Source: Petaurus breviceps papuanus (lineage: Eukaryota; Chordata; Mammalia; Diprotodontia; Petauridae). From it: a stretch of 64,000 nt of DNA. The stretch spans positions 4,764,695 to 4,828,694 of the forward strand of contig JAMXIF010000043.1 in assembly GCA_028583685.1 (NCBI GenBank). Reading direction: 5' to 3'. Of the stretch, positions 12,187 through 22,715 are shown in pieces; the first letter of the stretch is position 1; each line of letters opens with the position of its first letter. Position numbers and translations under genes: made by a program. The notes below the pieces were generated by a model. That model searched no databases. It saw nothing but the letters and a program-made list of their open reading frames with translations, and was not told the DNA's origin.

Positions 12187-13465
12187 ATAAGAAGGCAAAG
12201 TAGAGGAAGATATTCTCCTCAACTCTCCAAAACTCCCATCCAAACAAATTTAACACAATGCCTCAAATTGAATTCAAGAGTGGCAATGCCAACAAAAGGT
12301 AGGGTGAAACAATTTTCAAGCTAATACAATTTAGGGAAGGTTTGCAACATTGGACTGTTGTTTGGCCCAGAGCACAGGCAGAGAAACCAGTATAAGACCT
12401 TGGAGGCAGCTGCAACAGCAGAAAAAGCAGCTTCAGGAGCTCTCACTTCACAAACAGTAAAGAAATTACAGGGGATCCTTTCCTAGTTCTAGGTTCAGGT
12501 CCTTGTTGAAATATCCATTTGCAGCTTTGGGTCACAGTTCAAAGATGAAGACGAACACCAGCACTTGCTACTGCTGGGAAATAGGGAACCTAGCCACAGT
12601 TGCAGGTTTGAGAGGACAGCTTGTGGTCACTCACAAGGGAGTAGGGGCCTGATCTTAGCTCTAAGGAAGAAAGGAGTACTAGTGCTTGAGGCCACACAAA
12701 AACAGATGACCAAGTCATTGCTCCAAGGCCAAAAGGAATAATAATATCTCTGACTGCAAGGAAGCAGAGGCATTGGTAGCACTTGCAAATCAAAGAAAGT
12801 GCTTGTTGCTTGTGTGCTCTCACAAAAAATAGGGGTCCTGGTCACAGTTCTAGGATCAAGCTGCTTGTATGGCAATCCTTCTCCTTCTTATGATTATATT
12901 GCCATGTGAGTTTCCCCTTTCATTCACCCTCAAAGAATTCCTTAAACAGTAAAACTGGGCAATTGAAAACTAATGACTCCCTGAGATACCAAGAAATAAA
13001 CAAAGCCAAATAAATGGAAAAAAAGAAAGAAAACATGGAATATTTCATCAGAAATAAACAAACAAAATTTAAGAATTACTGGACTACCTGAAAGCTATGA
13101 TCAAGGGGAAAAAAAACCCTAGATATAATATTTCAAGAAATTAGAAAAGAAAACTGCCCAACTATTTTAGATGCAGAAGGTAAATTTGAAAATTAAAGAA
13201 TTCATCTTGTAAAAGAGATCCCCAAAAGAAAATTTTCAGAAATATTATAGCTAAATTTCTGAGCTTCAAGGTCAAGGAGAAAACATTGCAAGCAGCCAGA
13301 AAGACCCAATTCAAATGTCATGGAGCCATAGTCAGGCTAGCATAAGATTTAACTTCTTCATACTGAAGGAGTTAAAATCTCAAAATATGCTATTCCAGAG
13401 TGCAGAGGAGCCAGGATTATAATCCAGAATGATTCACTCAGAAAAAGACCTAGACAGAAATGGGG
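12187..13465 (+). mobile_element. Old L1 element: 5' UTR plus ORF1 C-terminal remnant
   Basis: Sense-strand L1. The 5' end is near 12187 (ATAAGAAGGCAAAGTAGAGG, a degraded form of the usual start). The 5' UTR holds three blocks about 190 bases apart that share a CTCAC...AGGGG.CCT...TTCTAGG pattern (near 12438, 12625 and 12817). ORF1 sequence from about 13010 corresponds to the C-terminal half only: WTT-KL (variant of GLPE), DIIFQEIRKENCP, then KAxGARI-like and IIQNDSLRKRPRQ near 13400-13460. The coiled-coil part is missing and the frame has several stops. It joins MAPRE1-derived sequence at about 13466-13490. Confidence 0.7.
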
Positions 13466-13489
13466 GTTGGGCAAGATAAAGAGATGTGG

Positions 13490-14025
13490 TTCCTCAAGAA
13501 GCCAAAGATGGCAGTTAACATGTATTTAATTTTTTAGTCGACATGATATGCTGGCCTAGATCAATGAACCTCTGCAATTGACATTGACAAAGATTGAAGA
13601 CTTATGTTTGGGTGCTGCCTAATGTCAGTTTATGGATGTACTTTTCCCTGGTTCCATTACTCTAAAGAAAGTGAAGTTTCAAGTAAAACTGGAAAATTAA
13701 TACATTCAGAACTTCAAAATCCTACAAGCAGGTTTTGAGAGAATGGGTGTGGATAAAATAATTTCTGCAAACAAATTAGTGAAAGGAAAATTTCAGGACA
13801 ATTTTGAATTTGTTCAATGGTTCAAGAAATTTTTTGATGCTAACTATGTTGGGAAAGACTATGACCTTAAGCAGCTTGAAGGACAAGAGAGAGCAGTGGC
13901 CCCCTTCCTCATGACTCCAGTTTTGAATAAGCCAAAAAAAAAAAACCTCTTGGTTCTAGTGGTGCAGCTCCACAGAGACCCATTTATGCATAGAGAGTAT
14001 GGTACCTTCCAAGACAGGCAAAATG
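13490..14025 (+). pseudogene. MAPRE1: MAPRE1 (EB1) retropseudogene, 5' portion
   Basis: A decayed, intronless copy of the microtubule plus-end protein EB1. It begins with the start codon context AAGATGGCAGTTAAC (ATG at 13508-13510). Recognisable stretches include [67 protein letters not shown] and AAPQRP, in the order of human MAPRE1 residues 1 to about 175 of 268. That covers the calponin-homology domain (about residues 14-116) and part of the linker; the EB-homology coiled coil is absent. Decay: about 15 bases are missing near codons 7-15, Tyr and Glu codons are replaced by stops (AA-stop-CQFMD; LEN-stop-YIQ), and an A-run expansion after KPKK shifts the frame. No poly(A) tail is seen. MAPRE3 fits worse (ILQAGF and SI.LKKVKF are MAPRE1-like). 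Retroposition by L1 is the usual origin. Confidence 0.92.
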
Positions 14026-14030
14026 AAAAA

Positions 14031-15177
14031 TAAAGAAATGTATTCTAGGAAAAACAGGAGGAAGGAGGGATAGCAATCATGATCTTAGAAAGCAAAAGCA
14101 AAATGTAAATCTAATTTAAAAGATATAACCATGGAAACTAAATTTTGCTCAAAGATACCATAGATAATGAAGTATAATCAATAAGAAATATATGTGTACC
14201 AAATAACATAACATCCAAATTCTTAAAGAAAAATTAAATGAGTTATAGAAATAGACAGTAAACCTATAGTAGTCGGGACAGGTACTCAAATTTCTCCTCT
14301 CAGAGCTAACTAATCATAAAATAAAATTAAAACAAGTTAAGGAGATAAGTCAATTTTAGAAAAGTTAATATATTAGATCTCCAGAGAAAATGTAGAGTAA
14401 ATAATAGAAGTATAACTTTATCTAAACTGTACATGGCACCTACACAAAAATTTACCATATATTAAGATACAAAAGCTTCACAGCCAAATACAGTAAAAAA
14501 TGTATTTAATATATCATTTGCAGATCACAAAATGAAATCCCAATGGACTACTGTATCATAGATTAAAATTAATAGGAAAGTAAATAATCTAACCCTAAAG
14601 AAAGAGTGGGTAAAAAAATAAAGCATAGAAACAATCAATAATCTCATTAAAAAGAATGACAACAATGAGGCACCATACCAAAATTTAGGAAATAGAGCTA
14701 AAGCAATATTTAGGGGAAATTTTATATCTCTGAACACTTACATCAGTAAAGCAGAGAAAAAACAGGTCAATGAGTTGGACATGAAACTAAAAAAAATATT
14801 AGGAAAAAGCAAGTACAAAACTGACTAAAAATAAAATACTGAAAATCAAAGGAAAGATTAATAAGACTGAAAGAGAATCATTGAAGAAATAAAGTTTCAA
14901 GTAGGGGGTTATTTTATGAAGGAAATAATAAAATAGATAAACCATTGTTTAATTTGATTTTCCAAAAAAAAGGGAAAGAAAAAAATCAGTGTCAAAAATG
15001 AAAGGATAAATTCACCACCAATGAAGATAAAATTAGAGCAATTATTAGGGACTGTTTGGCCCAAACGTACGCGAATAATTCAAGCAATCTAAGTGAAATG
15101 GATAAATATTTACAAAAATACAAATTGCACAGATCGAAAGAAGAAGAAATAGAATAATAAAATAACCCCATCTTAGG

Positions 15178-15219
<42 letters not shown>

Positions 15220-16340
15220 AACAAGCCACCAATGATCTCAAATTTCCCAGGACCAGACAGATTCACAAGTGAATTCTACTAAACATGTAAAGAACAATCA
15301 ATCCAAATACTATATGAACTATTTGGGGAAAAATAAAGAAAGATCATTATCAAATTCTTCTTATTCTACAAATATAGCATTAATATCTAAACCACTGAGA
15401 TAAAAAAACAGAAAAAGAAAACTATGGATCAATTTCCCTAACGAATATTAATTAAAAACTTTAAGTGAAATACTAGCAAGGAGGTTACACAACATGTCAC
15501 AAAGACCATACTCTATGACCAGGTAGAATTTATTTCAGAAATTCAGGGCTTATTCAATATTAGGAAAACTGTTAGAATAAGTGACCATATCAATAACAAA
15601 ACCAATAAAAATTCCATGATCATCTAAATAAATGCAAAAAAAAGCTTTTAAAAATACAAAACTCATTCCTATTAAAAACACTAGAATGCAAAGGACTAAT
15701 GGGAGTTTTCTTTAAAATAATTAGTATTAAAAAACATAAGTAAGCATTACCTGTAATATGGATCCTTTCCAATATGATTGGAGATGAATGCAAAGATACC
15801 AATTGATACTATTATTATTCAACATTTTACATAAAATGTTAGCTATAGCAATAATATAAAAGAATAAGAAATTTAGGAAATTAAAATAGGCAACAGCAAA
15901 AAAAATCTATCACTTTTTTAGATGATATGATGGCATATAGAGAGATATCTAGAAAATTATCTAAAAAAATTGAAACAATTAACAATTTCAGTAAAATTTT
16001 AGGATGTAACATAAGCCCACATAAATCATCAGCATTTTGAGATACTACAAACAATCTTCAGAAGAAACAGACACCTAAATTCCATTTGAAATACTGTAGA
16101 CAGAATGAAATACTTTTGAATCTACCTCCCAAGAGAAGCTGGGAATGACATAAACACATTTATAAAACACTTTTTGCACAAATCAAGTCAGATCTAAACA
16201 AATGGAAAAATATTAATTGCTTATGTGTAGGATGAGGCAACATAAAAATTATAATTCCACTTAAATTAATTTACCTATTCACTCCCATAGTAATCAAACT
16301 ACCAAAAAATTATGGAACTAGAAAAAATAATAGCAAATTC
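14031..16340 (+). mobile_element. Old L1 ORF2 remnant (endonuclease to reverse transcriptase)
   Basis: Degenerate but colinear with L1 ORF2 from about residue 85 on. Landmarks: GGIAIMILESKSK (endonuclease) near 14065; LLKDTIDNEV near 14145; NEAPYQNLGNRAKAIFRGNF near 14665; 'KINKPLFNLIF' region near 14940; GPDRFTSEFY near 15250; YGSISLTNIN near 15425; DQVEFISEIQGLFNIRKT near 15515; FLDDMMAYREIS (degraded FADDM) near 15915; NKFHLD-like end near 16335. Many stops and frameshifts make it non-coding. It lacks the first ~85 ORF2 codons and the ORF1-ORF2 spacer, replaced by MAPRE1 sequence. It ends abruptly at the minus-strand L1. Confidence 0.8.
15184..15220. repeat. (TA)n microsatellite
   Basis: About 17 TA units inside the old L1 ORF2. 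Confidence 0.95.
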
Positions 16341-16369
16341 ATCTGGATTTGCTCACTTTTCCTCCCTTT

Positions 16370-16745
16370 CCCCCTTACTTCTTCCCTCCCTACTAACCAC
16401 CAATCTCCTTTCGTAGCCCTTTTGCCCTCTTACTGCCTGTAAGGTATTTTTATACTTAATGAAGTATGTTATTTCTTCTTTGCACCAAGAGTGACAGGAA
16501 CAAATCTCATGCAAAGCTCCTCTCACTCCCCTCTTTCCCTCTAAAATGATACTTTTTGCATTTCTTCTCCATAGAGGCCTATGCTTAACTAATTGTTATT
16601 CCCTCCTTGCACCAGAACCAATGAGGGAAAAGCTCATATGATTCCCATCTCCTTCCCTTCTTTTCCTCTGCTATACAGTTTTTATGCCTCTTTGTGTGGT
16701 ATAATTTACCCTTTTCCATTTCATTCATTCCCTTTCTTCCATTTC
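16370..16745 (-). repeat. Three diverged ~120-bp tandem units downstream of ORF1 in element G
   Basis: The plus strand shows the series 'TTGCACCA.GA...' followed by 'CTCATG...', 'CTC..TTCCCTTC' and 'ATACTTTTTGCAT'-type blocks at about 16480, 16605 and (weaker) 16370. Units differ by many substitutions and small indels. Confidence 0.45.
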
Positions 16746-16847
16746 AGTCCCTTTGTAGCCCTTAATAAGATTTTTTAAATTGTCATTTTGCGTATTTTAT
16801 ACTCAAACCCCCTACTTCTTTATAACCAGTTTGCTCTTACCAAATAG

Positions 16848-16852
<5 letters not shown>

Positions 16853-16884
<32 letters not shown>
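16853..16884. repeat. (TG)n microsatellite
   Basis: Sixteen TG units, at the ORF1 3' side of element G. Confidence 0.95.
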
Positions 16885-16889
<5 letters not shown>

Positions 16890-16939
16890 CTTGTTTACCT
16901 TTCTATGTCACTGTTGCATCTCGTAACTGTAGGTAGAAT

Positions 16940-17866
16940 TTTCAATTGAGTTCTGGCTTTTTTATCAGGAAGGTCTGGAACTCTGTTATATCGTTGAATG
17001 ACCTGGAAGAATATTCTCAGTCTCGCTGGGTATGTGATCCTTGGTTGTAACCCGAGCTCTTTTGCCTTCCAGAAAATTGTATTCCACTACCTCTAATCTT
17101 TCAGTGTAGAGGCTGCCAAATCCTTTGCGATCCTCAGTGTGGCCCTTCGATATTTGAATTGTTTCTTTCTGGCCACTTGAAGTATTTTCACTTTTATCTG
17201 GTAGTTCTGGAGTTTGGCCACAACATTTCGAGGACTTTTCAGTTTGGGATCTATTTCAGCAGGTATCCAGTGGATTCTCTTGATTTCTATTTTACCCTCT
17301 GGTTCTAGGATCTCAGGGCAGTTTTCCTTAACGAGCTCTTGGAGAATGTTGTCCAGGCTCATTTTTTTCATCACGATTTTCTGGTAGGCCTATGATTCTC
17401 AGATCTCTCCTGGATCTGTTTTCCAGGTCAGTTATTTTTTTCTTTGAGGTATTTTAGCTCTTTTTAAATTTTTCATTCTTGTTGTTTTGTTTGACTAATT
17501 CTTGGTTCCTCATAGAATTGTTTCCATTTGGTTGATTATAGTTTTTAGCAAATCATTTTCTTTGGTTAATTCTTGGAGCTCCTTTTCCATACCATGCACT
17601 TTTCTTTTTAGAGAGATGTTTTCTTCATTATAATGTTTTTTCTAATTCTGCTATTTTGGTTTTGAGAGATCTTCTGTCTCTCCCATTTTGTTTTCAAAGT
17701 TCCTTTTTACCTCATCTAGGAGAGCCTTCTGTGCTTGGGACCCATTCCCTGTTTATGTTTCAGCTGTGGGTGTGGAGTCCACATTGTCTCCCTCTGAGTT
17801 TGGTTCCTCCTTCTGAGGATAGTAGGACTCCAGACTCTTTGTCTTTGCAGTCTGCTTTCTACCCAT
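16940..17866 (-). pseudogene. L1 ORF1 (element G)
   Basis: Starts MGRKQTAKTKSLESYYPQKE at 17866, an acidic head like other L1 ORF1 N-termini. It passes through coiled-coil sequence and reaches the RNA-binding core: LDNILQELVKENCPEILEPE, KIEIKRIHWIP, SPRNVVAKLQNYQIK, ILQVARKKQFKYRRATLRI, DLAASTLKD. These are classic L1 ORF1p RRM/CTD motifs (RNA chaperone, nucleic-acid binding). The open stretch at 17093-17374 is 93 codons; stops elsewhere (for example about 45 codons after the start) make it a pseudogene. Confidence 0.8.
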
Positions 17867-18045
17867 TTTGAGGCATGGCCTAAGCCACACTCTTCCTCTA
17901 GGGATCCCAAGCCTTTACTTTGGAGGGTTTTGCCCTGGGGCAATAGTCACTATGTTTTCAGGGTCAGATGTGGGGGAGGGGTTGGAGCAGATGAGGTTCA
18001 CTCTGTCATCCTGGTCTTTGGAGGTCCTGATAGGGGCTTTTTTTT

Positions 18046-19130
18046 TTAATTTCTGGGCTATGAACAAGAAGCAAGAGAAGCATGAGAAGGTAAACAGGGA
18101 AAAGCAGTCATTAAGGAACTTATCAAAGTTGAACTATTAACATTCATAAATGGAAAAACAACAATTATAACTTATGAAACTTTTCTCAGTAGTTGAAGGG
18201 AATATATATATATATATATATACATATATATGTCTCTATAGGAGGGTATATGGGCATATGAATACATAAGTGAATGTGTGTATATATGTTTACAGGTATA
18301 CATAGATAAAGGGCACAGGACCAATTTAACAGAATGGGATCATTCATGAAAGGTGAAATTAAGAGGTGAGAGAGGAATACAATGAGAGGAGATTGGGAGA
18401 GACTGACTGGGGTAAACTATCTCATATAGAAGAGACAAAGGAAAATGGTTACAATGGAGGGGAAGAATAGGAAGGCAAAAGGGAATGGGTCAACCTTATT
18501 CCCACTGAATTTGGCTTGAGGAGGGTATGAAATACACACTAAGTAGGTTATCTCTCCTTCCAGGAGAGTAGGGGTGGGAAAGGTATGAGAGGGGTATGAT
18601 AAAAGGGAGGGCAGGGTTGGGAGCAGGGAATTTGGAAGCACCTACTTTTGGAAAGCGATGGAATCAAAGCAGAGAAGAGAACAAGTGGGAGGTGGGATAG
18701 GAGGAGGGAAATATAGTCAGACTTTCACAATATATCTACTATGTTATTGTTTTGCATTAGACACACATGTACAACCAATACTGAACTGCTTATCTTCCCA
18801 GTAAGGGTGGGTGACAAGGGAGGAAGTGAATGGATCTGGAATTCAAATTTTAAAATCAAATATTGAAATATATATACTATCATTAATGTTATTTTATATG
18901 TAATTGGGAAATAAAACATACAGGCACTGGGGCATAGAGTTCCACTGGAAACGTCAAAAGTGGTATGGGAGAAAATATGGGAGAGAGCAGATTGATGGAG
19001 GGGATATCCTGTGGGACTCCTATTTTGAGGCAGTGGGTAGGGGAAAAACAGGGAGAAATTTTGTGACTCAAAATATGGCGGAAATGAATGATGTAAATCA
19101 GAAGTTAATAAAGCATTTGGGGGAAAAATA
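18046..19130 (+). mobile_element. HAL1-like copy B, 3' region only (tail type 1)
   Basis: Sense-strand copy of the purine-rich 3' region that follows ORF1 in copy E: AGAGAAGCATGAGAAGGTAA at the start, an (AT)n microsatellite at 18196-18230, GAATGGGTCAACCTTATTCC, TTGTTTTGCATTAGACACAC, then the end GAATGATGTAAATCAGAAGT and AATAAAGCATTT near 19115. ORF1 is absent, so it is 5'-truncated. It lies head-to-tail with copy C. Confidence 0.75.
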
Positions 19131-21150
19131 ATTCCTGCATCAAAAGCTTACAGGCCATGGAGGAGCTCAAGAATGATTTTGAAAATAAAGTAAGAGAAGT
19201 GGAGGAACAATTGGGAATAAAAATGAGAATGATGCAAAAAATATCATGAAAAGTGATCCAATAGCCTGTTAAAGGAGATCCAAAAAATACTGAAGAAAAT
19301 AACACCTTAAAAATAGACTAACTCATGGCAAAAGAACTCCAAATAGCCAATGAGGAAAAGAATGCCTTAAAAAGTGAAATTGTCCAGATGTAAAAGGAAT
19401 TCCAAACACTTGCTGAAGAGAATAATTCCTTCATAATTAGAGAAAATGGAAGCTAATGACTTCATGAGTAATGAAGACCTTATAAAACAGATCAAAACAA
19501 ATGAAAAAGTCGAAGGCAATGTTAAATATTTCATTGTAAAAACCACTGACCTGGAAAATAGATCGAGGAGAGACAATTTTAAAAATTGTTGGATTACCTG
19601 AAAGGCACGATCAAAAAAAGAACCTAGAAATCATCCTTCAAGAAATTCTCAAGGAAAATTATTCTGATATAATAGAACCAGAGGGCAAAATAAAAATGGA
19701 AAGAATTCACTGATCTCTTTGGAATCACCAAAAGATCACAAAAAGTAAACTCCTAGGAATACCATAGCCAAATTCCAGAGTTCCCAGGTTAAGGAGAAAA
19801 TATTATAAGCTGTCAGGAAGAAACTATTTTAGTATTGTGGACACACAATCAGGATAACATAAGATCTAGTAGCTTCTACGCTAAAAGAATGAAAAATTTA
19901 GAATATGATATTCTGGAGGTCAAAGGAACTAGAATTAAAACCAAGAATCACCTACCCAGCAAATCTTAGTATAAAGCTTCAGGCAATAATATGGTCATTA
20001 GATGAAACAGAGTACTTTCAAGCATTTTGATAAAAAAAAAAAACCCAGAACTGAACAGAAAATTTGACTTTCAAGTATAAGAAGAAAGAGAAGCATGACA
20101 CAGTAAACAGGAAAAAGAAATTATAAGGAACTCATTAAAGTTGAACTATTTACATGGGAAAAAGATAATTGTAACTCATGAGACTTATGAGGATATTTGA
20201 AGGGAATATTTACGTGTATATACACACACATACATACATGCATACATACATATATATGTACAGGTAGGTTGTATGTATGTATAAATTCATACATGAGTGT
20301 GTGTACATGTATACATAGACAGAGGAACAGGATTAGTTGAATAGGAAGGAATGATATGTAAAAAAATAAAATTAACAGGTGAGAGGGGAATATATTGGGA
20401 GAAGGAGAAAGGGAGAGAGAGAATAGAGTAAATTATCTCACATAAAAGAGGCAAGAGAACAGTATTACAATGGAGGGCAAGAACAGGAAGGTGAAAGGGA
20501 ATGGGTCAAACTTACTCTCATTGAATTTGGCTTAAGGAGAGAATAATGTACACACTCAGTTGGGTATCTTACCCTACTGGAAAGTAGAAGGGAAGGGGAG
20601 CAGAGGGGGGATGGTTAAATGGAGGGCAGATTGGGGGAGAAGGTAATTAGAAGCAAACACTTTTGAAAATGGACAGGGTCAAAGTAGAAAATAAAGTAGG
20701 GGGTAGGATAGGATGAAGGAAAATATAGGTAGCCTTTCACTGTATAGATACCATGGAAATGCTTTGCATATCTATGCATGTACAACCTATATTGAATTGC
20801 TTATCTTCCCAGTGGGGGTGCTTTAGGAACGAAGAAGGGAAAGGAACTGGAAATTAAGGTTTTAAGAACAAGTGTTAAAAAATTGTTTGTTTGTTTGTTT
20901 GTTTACATGCAACTGGGAAATAAGATATACAGGCACTTGGGGATAGAAATCCATCTTGCCCTACTGGAAAGTTTGGGGAGTGAGGGGAAGATATAAGAGA
21001 GAGCAGATTGGGGAAAGGGATATTCAGTAGGCTTGATATCTTGGTGTGGGGGTAGAGGAAAAATGTGGAGGAAATTTGCAACTCAAAATTTTGTGGGAAT
21101 GAATGTTGAAATCTAAAAATAAATTAAAAAAAGATTAATTATAAAAAAGT
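19131..21150 (+). mobile_element. HAL1-like copy C, 5'-truncated, ORF1 remnant plus 3' region (tail type 2)
   Basis: Starts inside the ORF1 coiled coil (AMEELKNDFENKVREVEEQL near 19155). ORF1 continues through DLENRSRR (19550), GLPE-like LLDYLKGTI, EIILQEILKENYSDIIEPEG (19630-19685) and RIKTKNHLPSKS near 19935, with numerous stops and frameshifts. ORF1 ends near 20080. It is followed directly by about 1.05 kb of purine-rich 3' region with a (CATA)n microsatellite at 20220-20300, ending GAATGTTGAAATCTAAAAAT and AAATTAAAAAAA. No ORF2 lies between ORF1 and the tail. Confidence 0.75.
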
Positions 21151-21744
21151 ATATACTTTCATTCACATTAATGAATATAATTCATGGAAAATTACCATTA
21201 TTCACTTTCAAACTGCAACAAAAGTGATAAAAAAAAATCTGTGCTTATTAGAAAAGAAAATTACCCATGCACATTTCATATGTGGTTTTGAGGAGGAGGC
21301 AAGGATAGCTAAACATAACATTTCATTAGCTTTATTGTATTTTAAAATGAACATTAAGAATGAGAACTTCACCAAGCAGCATTTTAGAAAATGAAGAAAA
21401 ATTAAAGCATTCTAATTATATTAGTGACAAAATAATCTTCATTACTGGGACCTGTTCTGTGTAACAAGAAAAAGTGCCTTTTAGTCACCTTGGCTCACCA
21501 AGGATGAATAAGGAAGAAAAAGCTCTTCTTGCAGGCTCTCTAGAGAACTACTCTTCCATGGACATTAGCTAAGAAAATAATGTATTTCATGGTAGATGCC
21601 TGACAGAGTTCTGCACATTTTCTCAGGCAAAAAACCAAGACAATAACAGCAACAACAACAGTCAGTGGGATTACCCTCAGTCACATAAAGACAGCTGAAC
21701 CATCAATGGAAGAGTCTTTGTGATAATTATATGTATTTCATAAT
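21151..21744. other. No recognisable feature
   Basis: Unassigned sequence between HAL1-like copy C and an L1 ORF1 scrap. Confidence 0.5.
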
Positions 21745-22065
21745 CATATGGTATCACTCTCATTTCTCTTTCTACCTTTCTTGCTTGATTTTCAAAATTC
21801 CTTTTGAGCTCTTCCATGGCCTAAGACCAATTCATATTTTTCTTAGAGGATTTGATTGTAGAAGTTTTGAATTTGTTATCTTCTTCTGAGTGTGTTTTTG
21901 CTCTTGCTTGTCTCCAAAGTAACTTTCTATGGTCAGAATTTATTTTCCTATTGTTTGATCATTTCCCTAGCCTGTTACTTGCCTTTAACTCTTTGTTAAA
22001 GTAGGGCTTTGCTTCCAGAATGGAGGTACCTGGTCTACATTGCCTTATATTGCTAGTTACTTTTT
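21745..22065 (-). pseudogene. L1 ORF1 N-terminal scrap
   Basis: Minus-strand reading gives ESYFGDKQEQKHTQ followed by the 'W..SSKGILKIKQER' coiled-coil entry, matching the YFGDK landmark that all ORF1 copies here share near residue 18-22. Diverged, with stops. Neither a 5' UTR nor the rest of ORF1 is recognisable around it. Confidence 0.55.
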
Positions 22066-22084
22066 TTTTAATTTAAAGGACCTG

Positions 22085-22715
22085 TCTTTGAAGCTATTAG
22101 TCAATCAATAAACATGTATTAATTGCTTCCTATGTGTCAGACACTTGAAAAGTACTAAAGATAGATGACAAAGGATAGTCCTTGCCATCACAAGCTCACA
22201 TTCTTATAGGCGCAAACATATGCAACCAAATATATACAAATAATCTTTATACAGGATAAACAAAAAAAAATTAAGTGATGGAAGGTGGTAGAATTAAGAA
22301 ACTTTGGTAAAACCTTCCTTTAGAACATGAGGTTTTAACTGAAACTTAAAATAAGTTAGGAAAGCCAGGAGGTGGATGAGGAGGGAGAACATTCTAAGCA
22401 TGGGGGACAGCCACAGATAATGCCTGGACGTTGGAGAGGGAGTGCCTTGTTTGTGGAAATGCAAGGACATCAATATATGGTAGAAATTAAGGTGAAAGAA
22501 AAAAAGAAAGAAGGGCCAAACTATTAAGGTCTTTGAAAATACAATGGAAAGTTTTTTATTTGATCCTGCAACAGATAAGGAGCCACTGGAATTTCTTGAA
22601 TAGGGGAATGAGATAGTCCTATGCTTTAGGAAAATTATTTTGGTGGATTAATGGAGGATTGTTTTGAGTGAGGAGAGACTTTGGGCAGGAATATACAACA
22701 GCAAGATATTGCATT
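22085..22715 (-). repeat. L2-type LINE 3' fragment
   Basis: Long antisense copy: 'TCAATCAATAAACATGTATTAA' (antisense of the L2 3' terminus), 'CTTCCTATGTGTCAGACACTT', 'CTTGCCATCACAAGCTCACATTC', 'GGGGGACAGCCACAGATAATGCC', 'GGAGCCACTGGAATTTCTTGAA' and 'GCTTTAGGAAAATTATTTTGG' in consensus order. It ends where the ERVL fragment begins. Confidence 0.65.

Larger units (their letters stand above)
16341..18045 (-). mobile_element. L1-type element copy G: partial 5' UTR, ORF1 and downstream region
   Basis: Minus-strand L1. The 5' UTR part is 17867-18045, ORF1 is 17866 to about 16940, and a purine-rich (element sense) downstream region runs to 16341. The 5' terminal GGCAGAGCCAAGATGGC motif is absent, so the 5' end looks cut. 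The other end abuts the old plus-strand L1 without a visible poly(A) run. ORF1 is better preserved than in the neighbouring old L1, so this copy is younger. Confidence 0.75.

Noticed and set aside
13743-14033. A 96-codon open frame with EB1 similarity as a possible functional gene
   Set aside because: Upstream codons carry stops and a deletion, the downstream part is frameshifted, and the C-terminal EB domain is absent; it is a pseudogene.
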